From Cyanobium gracile PCC 6307 (lineage in GTDB: Bacteria; Cyanobacteriota; Cyanobacteriia; PCC-6307; Cyanobiaceae), in assembly GCF_000316515.1 (NCBI RefSeq), contig NC_019675.1, forward strand, positions 1,389,964 to 1,453,963: 64,000 bases of DNA, in the 5' to 3' direction. Position numbers and translations under genes: made by a program. Positions 42,570 to 50,905 of this stretch are shown one piece after another; positions within the stretch are counted from its first letter, which is position 1; the number at the start of each line of letters is the position of its first letter. Below the pieces are notes generated by a model that worked only from the letters and a program-made list of their open reading frames with translations, was not told where the DNA came from and ran no database searches.

Positions 42570-43502
42570 TCAGACGGCGAAACCCGGATCGATCACCGCC
42601 ATCGCCGCCGCCGCCCGGTGGCAGAGCTCATCGTGGGCCGGGCCGTGGCTGGCGATCAGGCAGCCCGCCTGGCGCACGTCGCCGGTGTTGTAAGTGAGGG
42701 GCCGGCCATCGACATGGCTGAAGGCGCCGCCGGCGGCGACCAGCACCGCCTCCGGGGCGGCCATGTCCCAGTCCTTGGGGGCACTGCGGCCCGACAGGGA
42801 GATGTAGAGGTCGGCCTCCCCCCGCAGGATCGTGGCCACCTTGCCGCCGACGCTGCCGATCGCCGTGCTGCGGGCCGGCCGCAGCTCGGCCAGCAGCTGC
42901 TCCAGGCGATCGTCCCGGTGGTTGCGGCTGGCCACCAGCACCAGCTCCTCGCTGCGGCCGCTGAGGGTGGCGGGAGTGCGCTCACCGGCCCGGTTCTCGC
43001 GCCAGGCCTCGCCCGCCGTGCCGTCCTCGCCCGCCCCCACCAGCCCGAACCAGAGCTCCTCCGGCTCCGGCAGCAGCACCACCCCCAGCACCGGCCGCTG
43101 GCCATGCACCAGGGCCAGGTGGACGGCGTACTCGCCGGTGCCCTGCAGGAAGTCCTTGGTGCCATCGAGGGGATCAAGGATCCACAGCCACTCGGCCTCC
43201 AGGGGCTGGCCCGGCACCAGCACCTCGGCGGCGGTCTCCTCGCTCAGCAGCGTCCAGCCGGCGGCCGGGAAGGCCGCCGCCAGGCCGTCGAGCAGCCAGC
43301 GGTTGACCGCCAGATCCGCCGCCGAGACCGGCCCCTCGCCGCCGTGGTCGACGCTCATGGCCGGCGGGAACCCGTAGGGGGGCTGCTCGCCGCGGGCATA
43401 GGCCCGCAGGATGTCGGCGGCCCCCCAGGCCAGCCGGCGCAGCTCCGCCAGCAGGGGCTCACGGCCGATGCCGTCGGGCAGGGCGAAGGAAGACGGCATC
43501 AT
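42570..43502 (-). CDS. cysQ: CysQ-type 3'(2'),5'-bisphosphate nucleotidase (inositol monophosphatase family)
   Basis: The 310-residue protein has SEETAAE, then WILDPLDGTKDFLQGTGEYAVHLALV, the metal-binding DPxDGT motif, and SAPKDWDMAAPEAVLVAAGG, the WD.AA.E motif near the C-terminus. Such enzymes remove 3'-phosphoadenosine phosphate from sulfate assimilation. Other inositol-phosphatase specificities are possible. It is divergent from rsmI. Confidence 0.9.
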   Translation of the reverse strand: MMPSSFALPDGIGREPLLAELRRLAWGAADILRAYARGEQPPYGFPPAMSVDHGGEGPVSAADLAVNRWLLDGLAAAFPAAGWTLLSEETAAEVLVPGQPLEAEWLWILDPLDGTKDFLQGTGEYAVHLALVHGQRPVLGVVLLPEPEELWFGLVGAGEDGTAGEAWRENRAGERTPATLSGRSEELVLVASRNHRDDRLEQLLAELRPARSTAIGSVGGKVATILRGEADLYISLSGRSAPKDWDMAAPEAVLVAAGGAFSHVDGRPLTYNTGDVRQAGCLIASHGPAHDELCHRAAAAMAVIDPGFAV

Positions 43503-43522
43503 GGAGACCGGAAAACGGCATT

Positions 43523-44389
43523 GTGCAGGACCCGGTGCAGGAGCACGAACCCGCCGCCGGCGTCCTCTATCTGGTGGGCACCCCCATCGGCAACCTCGAC
43601 GACCTCTCCCCCCGGGCCCGGCGGGTGCTGGCGGGGGCCGACCGGGTCGCCTGCGAGGACACCCGCCGCAGCGGCCTGCTGCTGCACCACCTCGGCATCC
43701 GGGCGCCCCTGCTGAGCTTCCACCAGCACAACCAGACGGCCCGCATTCCCCAGCTGCTGGCGGCCCTGGAGGCGGGCGAAGCGATCGCCGTGATCAGTGA
43801 TGCCGGCCTGCCGGGGGTGTCGGATCCCGGCCAGGAGCTGGCGGCCGCCGCCCGCGCCGCCGGCCGCCAGGTGATCTGCGTTCCCGGCCCCAGCGCCGTC
43901 ACCACCGCCCTGGTGAGCAGCGGCCTGCCGATGGGCCGCTTCTGCTTCGAGGGCTTCCTGCCGCCGAAGGGCGGCCCCCGGCGCCAGCGGCTGGAGGCCC
44001 TGTCCGGCGAGGAGCGCACGATTGTGCTGTTCGAGGCGCCCCACCGGCTGCTGGCCCTGCTCGAGGACCTGCTGGCGGTGCTGGGGGACCGGCCCCTGCA
44101 GGTGGCGCGGGAGCTCACCAAGCGCCACGAGGAGCAGGTGGGCCCCACGGTGGCGGCGGCCCTGGAGCATTTCCGCCGCACCCCACCCCAGGGGGAGTGC
44201 ACCCTGGTGCTGGGCGGTGCCCCGCCGGCGGCGGCCCCCGTCTGGGACGAGGCCGGCCTGCGCCGCGCCCTCGATGCGCTGGTGGCGGGCGGCCTCAGCA
44301 ACCGGGAGGCCGCCCGCACCCTGGCCGAGCGCAGCGGCCACAGCCGCCGGGACCTCTATGCCCTGCTGCACCGCGAGCCGTCAGACTGA
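43523..44389 (+). CDS. rsmI: 16S rRNA (cytidine(1402)-2'-O)-methyltransferase RsmI
   Basis: The 288-residue protein has VLYLVGTPIGNLDDLSPRA, RVACEDTRRSGLLL, ISDAGLPGVSDPG and FCFEGFLPPKGGPRRQRLE, all RsmI signatures of the tetrapyrrole-methylase fold. It 2'-O-methylates C1402 of 16S rRNA. The GTG at 43523 is used; the next gene is a small membrane protein 24 bases downstream. Confidence 0.95.
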   Translation: MQDPVQEHEPAAGVLYLVGTPIGNLDDLSPRARRVLAGADRVACEDTRRSGLLLHHLGIRAPLLSFHQHNQTARIPQLLAALEAGEAIAVISDAGLPGVSDPGQELAAAARAAGRQVICVPGPSAVTTALVSSGLPMGRFCFEGFLPPKGGPRRQRLEALSGEERTIVLFEAPHRLLALLEDLLAVLGDRPLQVARELTKRHEEQVGPTVAAALEHFRRTPPQGECTLVLGGAPPAAAPVWDEAGLRRALDALVAGGLSNREAARTLAERSGHSRRDLYALLHREPSD

Positions 44390-44413
44390 GGCAGCCGGTC
44401 CTGCGACGCCCCG

Positions 44414-44653
44414 ATGCTTCTGCGCCTGCGCCTCCTGTGCGGCAGCCTGCTGGGCGGCACCCTGCTGCTGACCCTCCTGTGCCTCGGGGCCCAGAACCTG
44501 GAGGTACGGCCCCAGCTGCGCTTCGGCTTGGCCCGCAGCGCCCCGCTGCCGGCCGGCTTCATCGTGGGGGTGGCCCTGGTGCTGGGGGTGATCAGTGGTG
44601 GCGCCAGCGCGGCTCTGCTGCTGCCCGGAAACGGCCCGGGCGACGAGGGCTGA
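44414..44653 (+). CDS. small two-helix membrane protein (LapA/DUF1049-like?)
   Basis: The 79-residue protein has two hydrophobic segments, LLCGSLLGGTLLLTLLCLGAQN and GFIVGVALVLGVISGGASAALLL, separated by a short polar loop containing PLPAGFIVG. The two-helix layout recalls LapA-domain proteins, but the match is weak. It is co-oriented with rsmI. Confidence 0.65.
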   Translation: MLLRLRLLCGSLLGGTLLLTLLCLGAQNLEVRPQLRFGLARSAPLPAGFIVGVALVLGVISGGASAALLLPGNGPGDEG

Positions 44654-44657
44654 AGCC

Positions 44658-45554
44658 TCAGCTGCCGGGCAGGGCGTACAGGGCACCCTCGATCACCACC
44701 CGGCTGATGCCCTGGGCCAGCAGGTAGGGGGCGGTGAGCTCGAACACCTTGAGGTCGGGCAGCTTGATCACCCGCTGGGTGCGGCCGCACTGGCGCTTGG
44801 CCTGGCGGGGATTGAGGAACACCACCAGCGCCTGGCGCTCCAGCTCGGCGGCCGGCAGCCGGCCCAGTTCGGGGAACTCGCTCAGGGGCCGGGCTTGCAG
44901 TTCCACGGTCTTGTCGACCAGCATGTAGGCGCTGGAGGGCAGGGCGGCGCTGGCCAGGGGCTGGAGCCGCCCGTCGGCGGCCGCCGGGGCGCCGTCGTCG
45001 AGCAGCACCACGGGGATCGGCTGGAACGGATTGATCGCCCCGTCGGTGCCGTCGTCGGAGCCCTCGTCGTCGCCGTCGTCGCTGGTGAGCAGGTCGTCGT
45101 CATCGGCGCCGAAATCGTCGGCATCCTCGATGGCCAGCACGGCGGGACCGTCCTCTGCCACCGCCTCGGCCTTCACCGGGGCCGCCACCGTCAGGCGGCG
45201 GGGCGGGGCAGGCAGGGTCCTGCGAGCGGCGGTGGCCGGCTCGGGGGCGGGCTCCAGGGCGGGCTCGGGCTCAGACGGCGCTTCCGGCTCGGGGGTGCTG
45301 ATGGCGAGGGCCGTCTGCAGGGCTTCCGGGGCAGCGGCCGGATCGGCATCGCCGGTCGCTGTCCGGCTGCGCCGGCGGGAGCGCTCTGCCTTGAGGCGCT
45401 CGTACTCCTCGTCGCCGAGCTCCGTGCGAACGACGCGGATGACCGTGTTGGCGCTGCAGCCGTAGCTGTCCGCCAGCTGCTGGCTGCTGGAGCCCTCCCG
45501 GAATCGCCCAACCAGCTCGGTTTTCTGGCTGTCGCTGAGCCGGGTGGCGGCCAT
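44658..45554 (-). CDS. helix-turn-helix protein of unknown function (cyanobacterial)
   Basis: From ATG 45554 the 298-residue protein begins with a resolvase-like helix-turn-helix (MAATRLSDSQKTELVGRFREG, then QQLADSYGCSANTVIRVVR), continues with a long acidic and Pro/Glu-rich disordered middle (EPEPALEPAPEP, DDFGADDDDLL), and ends with a compact conserved domain (RQCGRTQRVIKLPDLKVFELTAPYLLAQGI). It is probably DNA-binding; its role is unknown. It converges on the small membrane gene. Confidence 0.75.
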   Translation of the reverse strand: MAATRLSDSQKTELVGRFREGSSSQQLADSYGCSANTVIRVVRTELGDEEYERLKAERSRRRSRTATGDADPAAAPEALQTALAISTPEPEAPSEPEPALEPAPEPATAARRTLPAPPRRLTVAAPVKAEAVAEDGPAVLAIEDADDFGADDDDLLTSDDGDDEGSDDGTDGAINPFQPIPVVLLDDGAPAAADGRLQPLASAALPSSAYMLVDKTVELQARPLSEFPELGRLPAAELERQALVVFLNPRQAKRQCGRTQRVIKLPDLKVFELTAPYLLAQGISRVVIEGALYALPGS

Positions 45555-45637
45555 GGAACGGTTCAAGCGCGGTCGTCCACTGTAGGGGGGGCTACCGGAG
45601 TGGCCTGGCCGCCGAACGCTGGCACAATGCGCACCGT

Positions 45638-45711
45638 GCTCCCTTAGCTCAGCTGGATAGAGCAGCTGCCTTCTAAGCAGCCGGTCGATGGTTCGAATCC
45701 ATCAGGGGGCG
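45638..45711 (+). tRNA. trnR-UCU: tRNA-Arg(UCU)
   Basis: A 74-base cloverleaf is visible: acceptor GCTCCCT pairs with AGGGGGC, D-arm AGCTCAGCTGGATAGAGC, anticodon arm GCTGC-CTTCTAA-GCAGC with anticodon TCT, and T-arm ATGG-TTCGAAT-CCAT. No CCA is encoded. Confidence 0.95.
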
Positions 45712-45758
45712 TTGGTGGGAACGGGCGGGGATCTGGGCCTTGGAGCCCGATCAAGCCA

Positions 45759-45778
45759 TGTAGAGTCGTGTATCTACA
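45759..45778 (+). promoter_or_regulatory. dyad upstream of vapB
   Basis: TGTAGA (45759-45764) and TCTACA (45773-45778) are inverted repeats eight bases apart, 20 bases before the vapB ATG. It is a candidate operator for autoregulation of the toxin-antitoxin pair. Confidence 0.45.
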
Positions 45779-45798
45779 CCACGCCGGCGGCGTCCGGC

Positions 45799-46134
45799 AT
45801 GGGCGCATTGGCACCTTCCCAGGCCCCTCAACCAGATTCCGTTCACCCCCAGCCCGGTCAACGGGCGGAGGAACCTGGCCGGCGGGTCCAGCAGGCGATC
45901 CGCCGCTGGGGCAACAGCCTGGCTGTCCGGATCCCGGCCGAGTGCCTGCGTCAGGCGGGGCTGCGGGAGGGCGACCCGATCGAGATCGTCGTCGGACCCG
46001 ACGGCCGGCTGAGCCTGGAGCCCCTGCAACGGCTGGATCGCCGCGCGCTGGCCGCCGACCTGCGCCAGCTGCAGGCCACCATGCCGATCACCCCTTCGGT
46101 GATCGAAGCGTGCCGGGACCAGGAGCGCTGGTGA
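45799..46134 (+). CDS. AbrB/MazE-type antitoxin (VapB)
   Basis: After a Pro-rich N-terminal extension of about 30 residues, the protein has VQQAIRRWGNSLAVRIPAECLRQAGLREGDPIEIVV, the swapped-hairpin AbrB DNA-binding domain. The tail (LDRRALAADLRQLQATMP) should bind the toxin. The extension is unusual; a GTG just before QQAIRR could be the real start. The toxin gene follows by 13 bases. Confidence 0.87.
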   Translation: MGALAPSQAPQPDSVHPQPGQRAEEPGRRVQQAIRRWGNSLAVRIPAECLRQAGLREGDPIEIVVGPDGRLSLEPLQRLDRRALAADLRQLQATMPITPSVIEACRDQERW

Positions 46135-46147
46135 GGCCGGGCCCGCC

Positions 46148-46570
46148 GTGATCTACCTGGACACCAGCGTCGTGGTCGCCCTGCTGACCCCGGAAGCGTC
46201 CAGCCCACGGGCGCTGGAATGGCTGGAGCACTGCCGCGAAACCCTGATCAGCAGCGACTGGCTGATCACCGAAACCCACAGCGCCCTGGGCCTCAAGCAG
46301 CGCCACCACGGCCTCAGCCCGGAAGCCCGCAGGGCCGCCGGCGACCATTTCGAGCGCCTGTTGCAGGGCGGGGTTGACCTGCGCTCCCTCGACCGGGACC
46401 GATTCCGCCAGGCCGCTGAGCTGCTGCAGGATCCCTCGCTCGGACTGCGCGCCGGTGATGCCCTGCACCTGGCGGTGGCCCTGCACAGCCGCTGCTCCCA
46501 TCTAGCCAGCTTCGACGGGCGGATGCGGCAGGCCGCCGCCGCCCTGGGCCTGGCTCCAGCGCTTGATTAG
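46148..46570 (+). CDS. VapC-type PIN ribonuclease toxin
   Basis: The 140-residue protein begins MIYLDTSVVVALLTPE (first Asp), has SDWLITETHSALGLKQR (Glu), and ends GLRAGDALHLAVALHSRCSHLASFDGRM (two more Asp). All PIN acidic positions are present. It starts with GTG 46148, close behind VapB. It overlaps the convergent yccF-like gene by four bases. Confidence 0.92.
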   Translation: MIYLDTSVVVALLTPEASSPRALEWLEHCRETLISSDWLITETHSALGLKQRHHGLSPEARRAAGDHFERLLQGGVDLRSLDRDRFRQAAELLQDPSLGLRAGDALHLAVALHSRCSHLASFDGRMRQAAAALGLAPALD

Positions 46571-46971
46571 CGCCGTACCGGCACCACCTGCATGCCGATC
46601 GGGGCCAGGGCGATCAGGGCGAGCTTGATGTGCTGGAGGCCGAAGGGGATGCCCACGATCGTCACGAAACAGGCCACCGCTGCGCTCAGATGGCCGATCG
46701 CCAGCCACCAGCCGGCCAGCAGGAACCAGATCACGTTGCCGACCAGCCCCAGGGGCCCGGTGCCGAAATCCATCCGGCCGGTGAGCTCCCGGCGGCTGAC
46801 GGCCTCGTAGCCGAACGGCCAGAAGGAGAAATTGCCGATCACGAAGCAGGCCCGGGCCCAGGGGATCCCCACGATCGTGATCGCCGCCACCAGGCCGGCC
46901 AGCCACCAGCCCAGGCCCATCACGAAGCCCCCCAGCACGAACCAGAGGACGTTGAGCAGGAAGCGCAGCAT
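46567..46971 (-). CDS. yccF: YccF-domain inner-membrane protein
   Basis: The 134-residue protein has the repeated YccF pattern: LNVLWFVLGGFVMGLGWWLAGLVAAITIVGIPWARACF and again GNVIWFLLAGWWLAIGHLSAAVACFVTIVGIPFGLQ. About four membrane helices are expected. Function unknown; the family is widespread. Confidence 0.92.
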   Translation of the reverse strand: MLRFLLNVLWFVLGGFVMGLGWWLAGLVAAITIVGIPWARACFVIGNFSFWPFGYEAVSRRELTGRMDFGTGPLGLVGNVIWFLLAGWWLAIGHLSAAVACFVTIVGIPFGLQHIKLALIALAPIGMQVVPVRR

Positions 46972-47015
46972 GGGGAGAGCCGGTGCTGCGCTCCAGCATG
47001 ACGCCGCTGGGGCCT

Positions 47016-47390
47016 TCAGCCGCAGGGTTCGGCCGGAGCGGTGCAGCTGGCGGCCAGGGCGGCGAGCCAGCCCCGCAGGCGCTCCAGGGCCTGGGGCTGC
47101 AGGCGGTAGTAGACCCAGCGGCCGCTCTGGCGGTCGGCCAGCAGGCCCGTCTCCCTGAGCACCTTGAGGTGAAACGAGAGCTTCGACTGGGCCAGGCCCA
47201 GGTCGGCGGTGAGGTCGCAGACACAGCGCTCGCCGCCGCCGAGGGCCTCGATCACCTGCAGGCGGATCGGATCGGCCAGGGCCCGCAGCAGCAGGCGTGC
47301 CTCTTCGGCCTCCAGGGGGGCCGAAGCACAGGCGATCGGCCCAGAAGCACCGGGGATCGGCGGAGCAGCAGCGGTCCTTAACCCGGCCAT
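47016..47390 (-). CDS. arsR: ArsR-family metalloid-responsive repressor
   Basis: The 124-residue protein has the winged-helix signature ALADPIRLQVIEALGGGERCVCDL and LAQSKLSFHLKVLRETGLL. The CVC pair (Cys56, Cys58) at the start of the DNA-recognition region is the As(III)-binding motif of ArsR; further cysteines near the C-terminus (ASCTAPAEPCG) may add ligands. It is divergent from gap-arsJ with a matching operator between, so it should repress both until arsenite binds. Confidence 0.92.
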   Translation of the reverse strand: MAGLRTAAAPPIPGASGPIACASAPLEAEEARLLLRALADPIRLQVIEALGGGERCVCDLTADLGLAQSKLSFHLKVLRETGLLADRQSGRWVYYRLQPQALERLRGWLAALAASCTAPAEPCG

Positions 47391-47396
47391 AAATCG

Positions 47397-47412
47397 ATCA
47401 ACTCTGCTTGAT
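47397..47412. promoter_or_regulatory. ArsR operator
   Basis: ATCAA (47397-47401), six bases, TTGAT (47408-47412) matches the ATCAA-N6-TTGAT pattern of ArsR/SmtB-type operators. It lies between the arsR start (47390) and the gap start (47444), where it could control both directions. Confidence 0.6.
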
Positions 47413-47443
47413 GCGAGGGTACGGGCTTGTCGCGGCAGGCGCT

Positions 47444-48484
47444 GTGAGGATCGGCATCAACGGGTTCGGGCGGATTGGTCGCCTGGTGTTCCGCGCCCTC
47501 TGGGGGCGGCCGGGCCTGGTGCTGGTTCACGTTAATGACAGCGCCGGGGACGCCGCCGGCGCTGCCCACCTGCTGGAGTTCGACTCGGTGCACGGCCGCT
47601 GGAGCCGGGCGGTGGCGGCCGAGGCCGACGGCGGGGGCTTCACGGTCGACGGGAGCCGGGTGGGCTGGTCGCGGGGGAGCGATCCGGCGCTGGTGCCCTG
47701 GCAGGAAGCGGGAGTGGAGCTGGTGCTCGAGTGCAGCGGCAAGGTCAAGACCCCCGAGGCCCTCGCCCCCTACCTGCGGCAGAGCGGCGTGAAGCGGGTG
47801 ATCGTGGCCTGTCCCGTGAAGGGGGAGCTGGACGGCATCGCCATCCCCAACATCGTCTTCGGCATCAACCACGGCACCTACGTGCCGGAGCGGCACCGGG
47901 TGCTCACCGCCGCCTCCTGCACCACCAACTGCCTGGCGCCGGTGGTGAAGGTGGTGCACGAGAGCTTCGGCATCCGCCATGGCTCGATCACCACCCTGCA
48001 CAACATCACCAACACCCAGGTGGTGATCGACAGCTTCAAGAGCGATCTGCGCCGGGCGCGCTCCTGCAGCCAGAGCCTGATCCCCACCACCACCGGCTCG
48101 GCCAAGGCCATCGGCCTGATCTTCCCCGAGCTGCAGGGCAAGCTCAACGGCCATGCCGTTCGCGTGCCCCTGCTCAATGCCTCGCTCACCGATGCGGTGT
48201 TCGAGCTGGAGCGCCCGGTGACGGTGGAGGAGGTGAACGGCGCCTTCGCGGCGGCGGCGGCGGGCCCGCTGCTGGGCATCCTGGGCTACGAGGAGCGGCC
48301 CCTGGTTTCGGTCGACTACATCAACGACAGCCGCAGTTCGATCGTCGATGCTCTCTCGACGATGGTGATCAATGGCACCCAGCTGAAGGTGTACGCCTGG
48401 TACGACAACGAGTGGGGCTACAGCTGCCGGATGGCGGATCTGGCCTGCCATGTGGTGGCTCTGGACGCCGCCCGGGCGGAGTGA
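47444..48484 (+). CDS. gap: ArsJ-associated glyceraldehyde-3-phosphate dehydrogenase
   Basis: From GTG 47444 the 346-residue enzyme begins [19 protein letters not shown] (NAD-binding) and has the active site [12 protein letters not shown] with Cys159, then [17 protein letters not shown]. In this operon type the enzyme uses arsenate in place of phosphate to make 1-arseno-3-phosphoglycerate, which ArsJ exports. The adjacent arsJ and arsR support this over a glycolytic role. An ATG at 47411 lies within the operator and is less likely as start. Confidence 0.92.
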   Translation: MRIGINGFGRIGRLVFRALWGRPGLVLVHVNDSAGDAAGAAHLLEFDSVHGRWSRAVAAEADGGGFTVDGSRVGWSRGSDPALVPWQEAGVELVLECSGKVKTPEALAPYLRQSGVKRVIVACPVKGELDGIAIPNIVFGINHGTYVPERHRVLTAASCTTNCLAPVVKVVHESFGIRHGSITTLHNITNTQVVIDSFKSDLRRARSCSQSLIPTTTGSAKAIGLIFPELQGKLNGHAVRVPLLNASLTDAVFELERPVTVEEVNGAFAAAAAGPLLGILGYEERPLVSVDYINDSRSSIVDALSTMVINGTQLKVYAWYDNEWGYSCRMADLACHVVALDAARAE

Positions 48485-48491
48485 GCGGCCG

Positions 48492-49784
48492 ATGCTTCCG
48501 ACCCTCTCCGGCCGGCCGCTCACGGCCCTGCAGCAGTACGCCATCGTCACGGCCAACTACTGGTGCTTCACCCTTACCGACGGCGCCCTGCGGATGCTGG
48601 TGGTGTTCCACTTCCGCTCGCTGGGCTACAGCACCCTGGAGATCGCCTTCCTGTTTCTCTTCTACGAGTTCTTCGGCATCATCACCAACCTCTGCGGCGG
48701 CTGGCTGGGGGCCCGCTTCGGCCTGCGCCTCACCCTCTGGACCGGCACCCTGATGCAGGTGGCGGCCCTGCTGATGCTGGTGCCCGTTGCCGACAGCTGG
48801 CCGAAATGGTGGAGCGTGGCCTATGTGATGGTGGCCCAGGCGCTCAGCGGCATCGCCAAGGATCTCAACAAGATGAGCGCCAAAAGTGCCATCAAGTCGG
48901 TGGTTCCGGAAACCCCCGACGACCACGACAAGGGCGAGAGCCAGCTGTTCCAGTGGGTGGCGATCCTCACCGGCTCCAAGAACGCCCTCAAGGGAGTGGG
49001 GTTCTTCCTCGGCGGCCTGCTGCTGGCCACGATCGGCTTCAACGCCGCCGTCGGCGCCATGGCAGCCGGCCTGTTCCTGGCCTTCCTGTTCACCCTGGTG
49101 CTGCCCGGGGAGATCGGCCGCATGAAACAGAAGCCCGCCTTCACCTCCCTGTTCTCCAAGTCCCCCGGCATCAATCGCATCTCCCTGGCCCGGTTCTTTC
49201 TCTTCGGCGCCAGGGATGTCTGGTTCGTGGTGGCCCTGCCGGTGTTCCTGCAGACCACCCTCGGCTGGCGCTACTGGGAGGTGGGCGGCTTCATGGGGCT
49301 GTGGGTGATCGGCTATGGCCTGGTGCAGGGATCGGCCCCGGCCCTGCGGCGCCGCTGGGGCCAGACCGCGCCGCCAGGCGTCTCCGCCGTGACCTTCTGG
49401 AGCGGACTGCTCACCGCCATTCCGGCCCTGATCGCCATCGCCCTCTGGCGCGAGGTGGGGAATCCCGGTGTGGCCGTGGTGGTGGGACTGGCGGCCTTCG
49501 GGGTGGTGTTCGCCATGAATTCCTCGATCCACAGCTACATGATCCTGGCCTACACCGATGCCGAATCGGTGAGCCTGAACGTGGGCTTCTATTACATGGC
49601 CAACGCCGGCGGCCGCCTGCTCGGCACGGTGCTCTCGGGTGCCCTGTTCCTGGTGGGGGGCCTGCAGGCCTGCTTGTGGAGCTCGGCCCTGCTGGTGGGG
49701 CTGGCCGCTCTGGTGAGCACCCGGCTGCCGGCACCGCCGCGGCAGAAGCGACCCCAAGACCTGCAGCCGTCCTCAGGGGGGTGA
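48492..49784 (+). CDS. arsJ: ArsJ, organoarsenical efflux MFS transporter
   Basis: The 430-residue MFS protein begins with ALQQYAIVTANYWCFTLTDGALRMLVVFHFRSLGYSTLEIAFLFLFYEFFGI, then DLNKMSAKSAIK and KNALKGVGFFLGG, all typical of ArsJ. It exports 1-arseno-3-phosphoglycerate made by the upstream dehydrogenase. Together they give arsenate resistance without an arsenate reductase. The ATG at 48492 lies seven bases after the gap stop. Confidence 0.93.
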   Translation: MLPTLSGRPLTALQQYAIVTANYWCFTLTDGALRMLVVFHFRSLGYSTLEIAFLFLFYEFFGIITNLCGGWLGARFGLRLTLWTGTLMQVAALLMLVPVADSWPKWWSVAYVMVAQALSGIAKDLNKMSAKSAIKSVVPETPDDHDKGESQLFQWVAILTGSKNALKGVGFFLGGLLLATIGFNAAVGAMAAGLFLAFLFTLVLPGEIGRMKQKPAFTSLFSKSPGINRISLARFFLFGARDVWFVVALPVFLQTTLGWRYWEVGGFMGLWVIGYGLVQGSAPALRRRWGQTAPPGVSAVTFWSGLLTAIPALIAIALWREVGNPGVAVVVGLAAFGVVFAMNSSIHSYMILAYTDAESVSLNVGFYYMANAGGRLLGTVLSGALFLVGGLQACLWSSALLVGLAALVSTRLPAPPRQKRPQDLQPSSGG

Positions 49785-49886
49785 GTCATCGGGGGTAGAC
49801 GGTGGTCGCGCTGGATCTGATGGCGATCGCCCGATGTCGGCCCTGGGCGATGAAGTGAAAAGCGTTGTCAACAAAACTCTCATCGA

Positions 49887-50165
49887 ATGAACAAGAGACT
49901 AAAATCTCCTGACTTTGAACCCCTTGCTCAGCGCGTTGGAGGTGGGCGTCACCCGGCATGGCCTGCCGAGGTAGCTGCCTCTGGCCGCTTGGGCAGCCTT
50001 GTGATGGAGAAGTCCCGAACGCCTCAGTCCTTAAGGAAGCGCACCATCAAACGGCGCTACCGACTCTTCACGCTCACGGAAGCGAGCCATCCCCTGTATC
50101 GGGTTTCCGGCCTGGAGATCCTCGGACTGTTGGCCTTGGTCCTCACCGTTGCCTTTCTCTTCTGA
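49887..50165 (+). CDS. small protein with C-terminal membrane anchor, hypothetical
   Basis: The frame encodes 92 residues. The last 25 form a membrane segment (VSGLEILGLLALVLTVAFLF) after a basic stretch (SLRKRTIKRRYRLFTLTEASHP). The conserved-looking part begins near ATG 50004 (MEKSRTPQSLRKR), so the start is uncertain. Not recognised; a tail-anchored small protein is plausible. Confidence 0.5.
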   Translation: MNKRLKSPDFEPLAQRVGGGRHPAWPAEVAASGRLGSLVMEKSRTPQSLRKRTIKRRYRLFTLTEASHPLYRVSGLEILGLLALVLTVAFLF

Positions 50166-50251
50166 GCCTTGTGGGCTCTGCCAGTCGGACGCAAGCCGTG
50201 CGTTCGGGTAGCCCCAGCAGTCCTGCCTCCGCCGGCGAGTCTGTTGTCGCC

Positions 50252-50905
50252 ATGCTGGACACCCTTTCCCCACGTGCCATGCCATCGAGTGCCCCGCCCC
50301 GCCAGAGGTTGCTGGAGGTGAACGGCGGCTGCTGGGAGGGCCTGTTCCACCGGCTCGGCCCCGATGGCCGCGAGATCGAGCGCTTCCCCACCCGCCTGCG
50401 GGTGAGCGATGAGGACGGCACGATCGAGGCCGCCCTCACCTACCTCAATTCCGGTCGCACCGTGCCGATGCGCTTCCGCGAGCCGCCGGCAGCGATGCAG
50501 ATCAGCGACGCCGGCCACTGGAGCCTGGGCATGGATCGGATGGGCCCGTGGCCCTGGATCGCCGAGCTCTGCGTCGTCCACGGCGAGCGGCGCCGGCGCG
50601 TGGTGCTGCGCCATGGCGTCGAGCGGCTCGAGAGCTTCACCTATGCCCGGGAATGGCGGCCCGGCACAGGTGACGGCGGCCCCGCCACGCTGCTGGTCGC
50701 CGAGATCGAGACCATCGCCTCAGGGGAGGCCAGCGGCAGCCGCTGGCGCTTGGACGACGACGTGGAGGTGGTCATTGCCCCCGCGCCCGGCCAGCCGGGG
50801 CCCGTGCGGGTGACGCTCGCCTGGCACCCCGCCGGCGCCTGCCCGTGCCGGATCGAGCGGCGCTACACCCCCTACGGTCTGCTGGAGCCGCTGCCGCCGG
50901 ACTGA
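50252..50905 (+). CDS. DUF3598-family (calycin-like) protein
   Basis: From ATG 50252 the 217-residue protein has LLEVNGGCWEGLFHRLGPDGREIERFPTRL near its start, then TYLNSGRTVPMRF, and SLGMDRMGPWPWIAEL, in the DUF3598 pattern of lipocalin-like cyanobacterial proteins. A longer upstream frame crosses the previous gene and is rejected. The stop overlaps the next start by one base. Ligand unknown. Confidence 0.8.
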   Translation: MLDTLSPRAMPSSAPPRQRLLEVNGGCWEGLFHRLGPDGREIERFPTRLRVSDEDGTIEAALTYLNSGRTVPMRFREPPAAMQISDAGHWSLGMDRMGPWPWIAELCVVHGERRRRVVLRHGVERLESFTYAREWRPGTGDGGPATLLVAEIETIASGEASGSRWRLDDDVEVVIAPAPGQPGPVRVTLAWHPAGACPCRIERRYTPYGLLEPLPPD

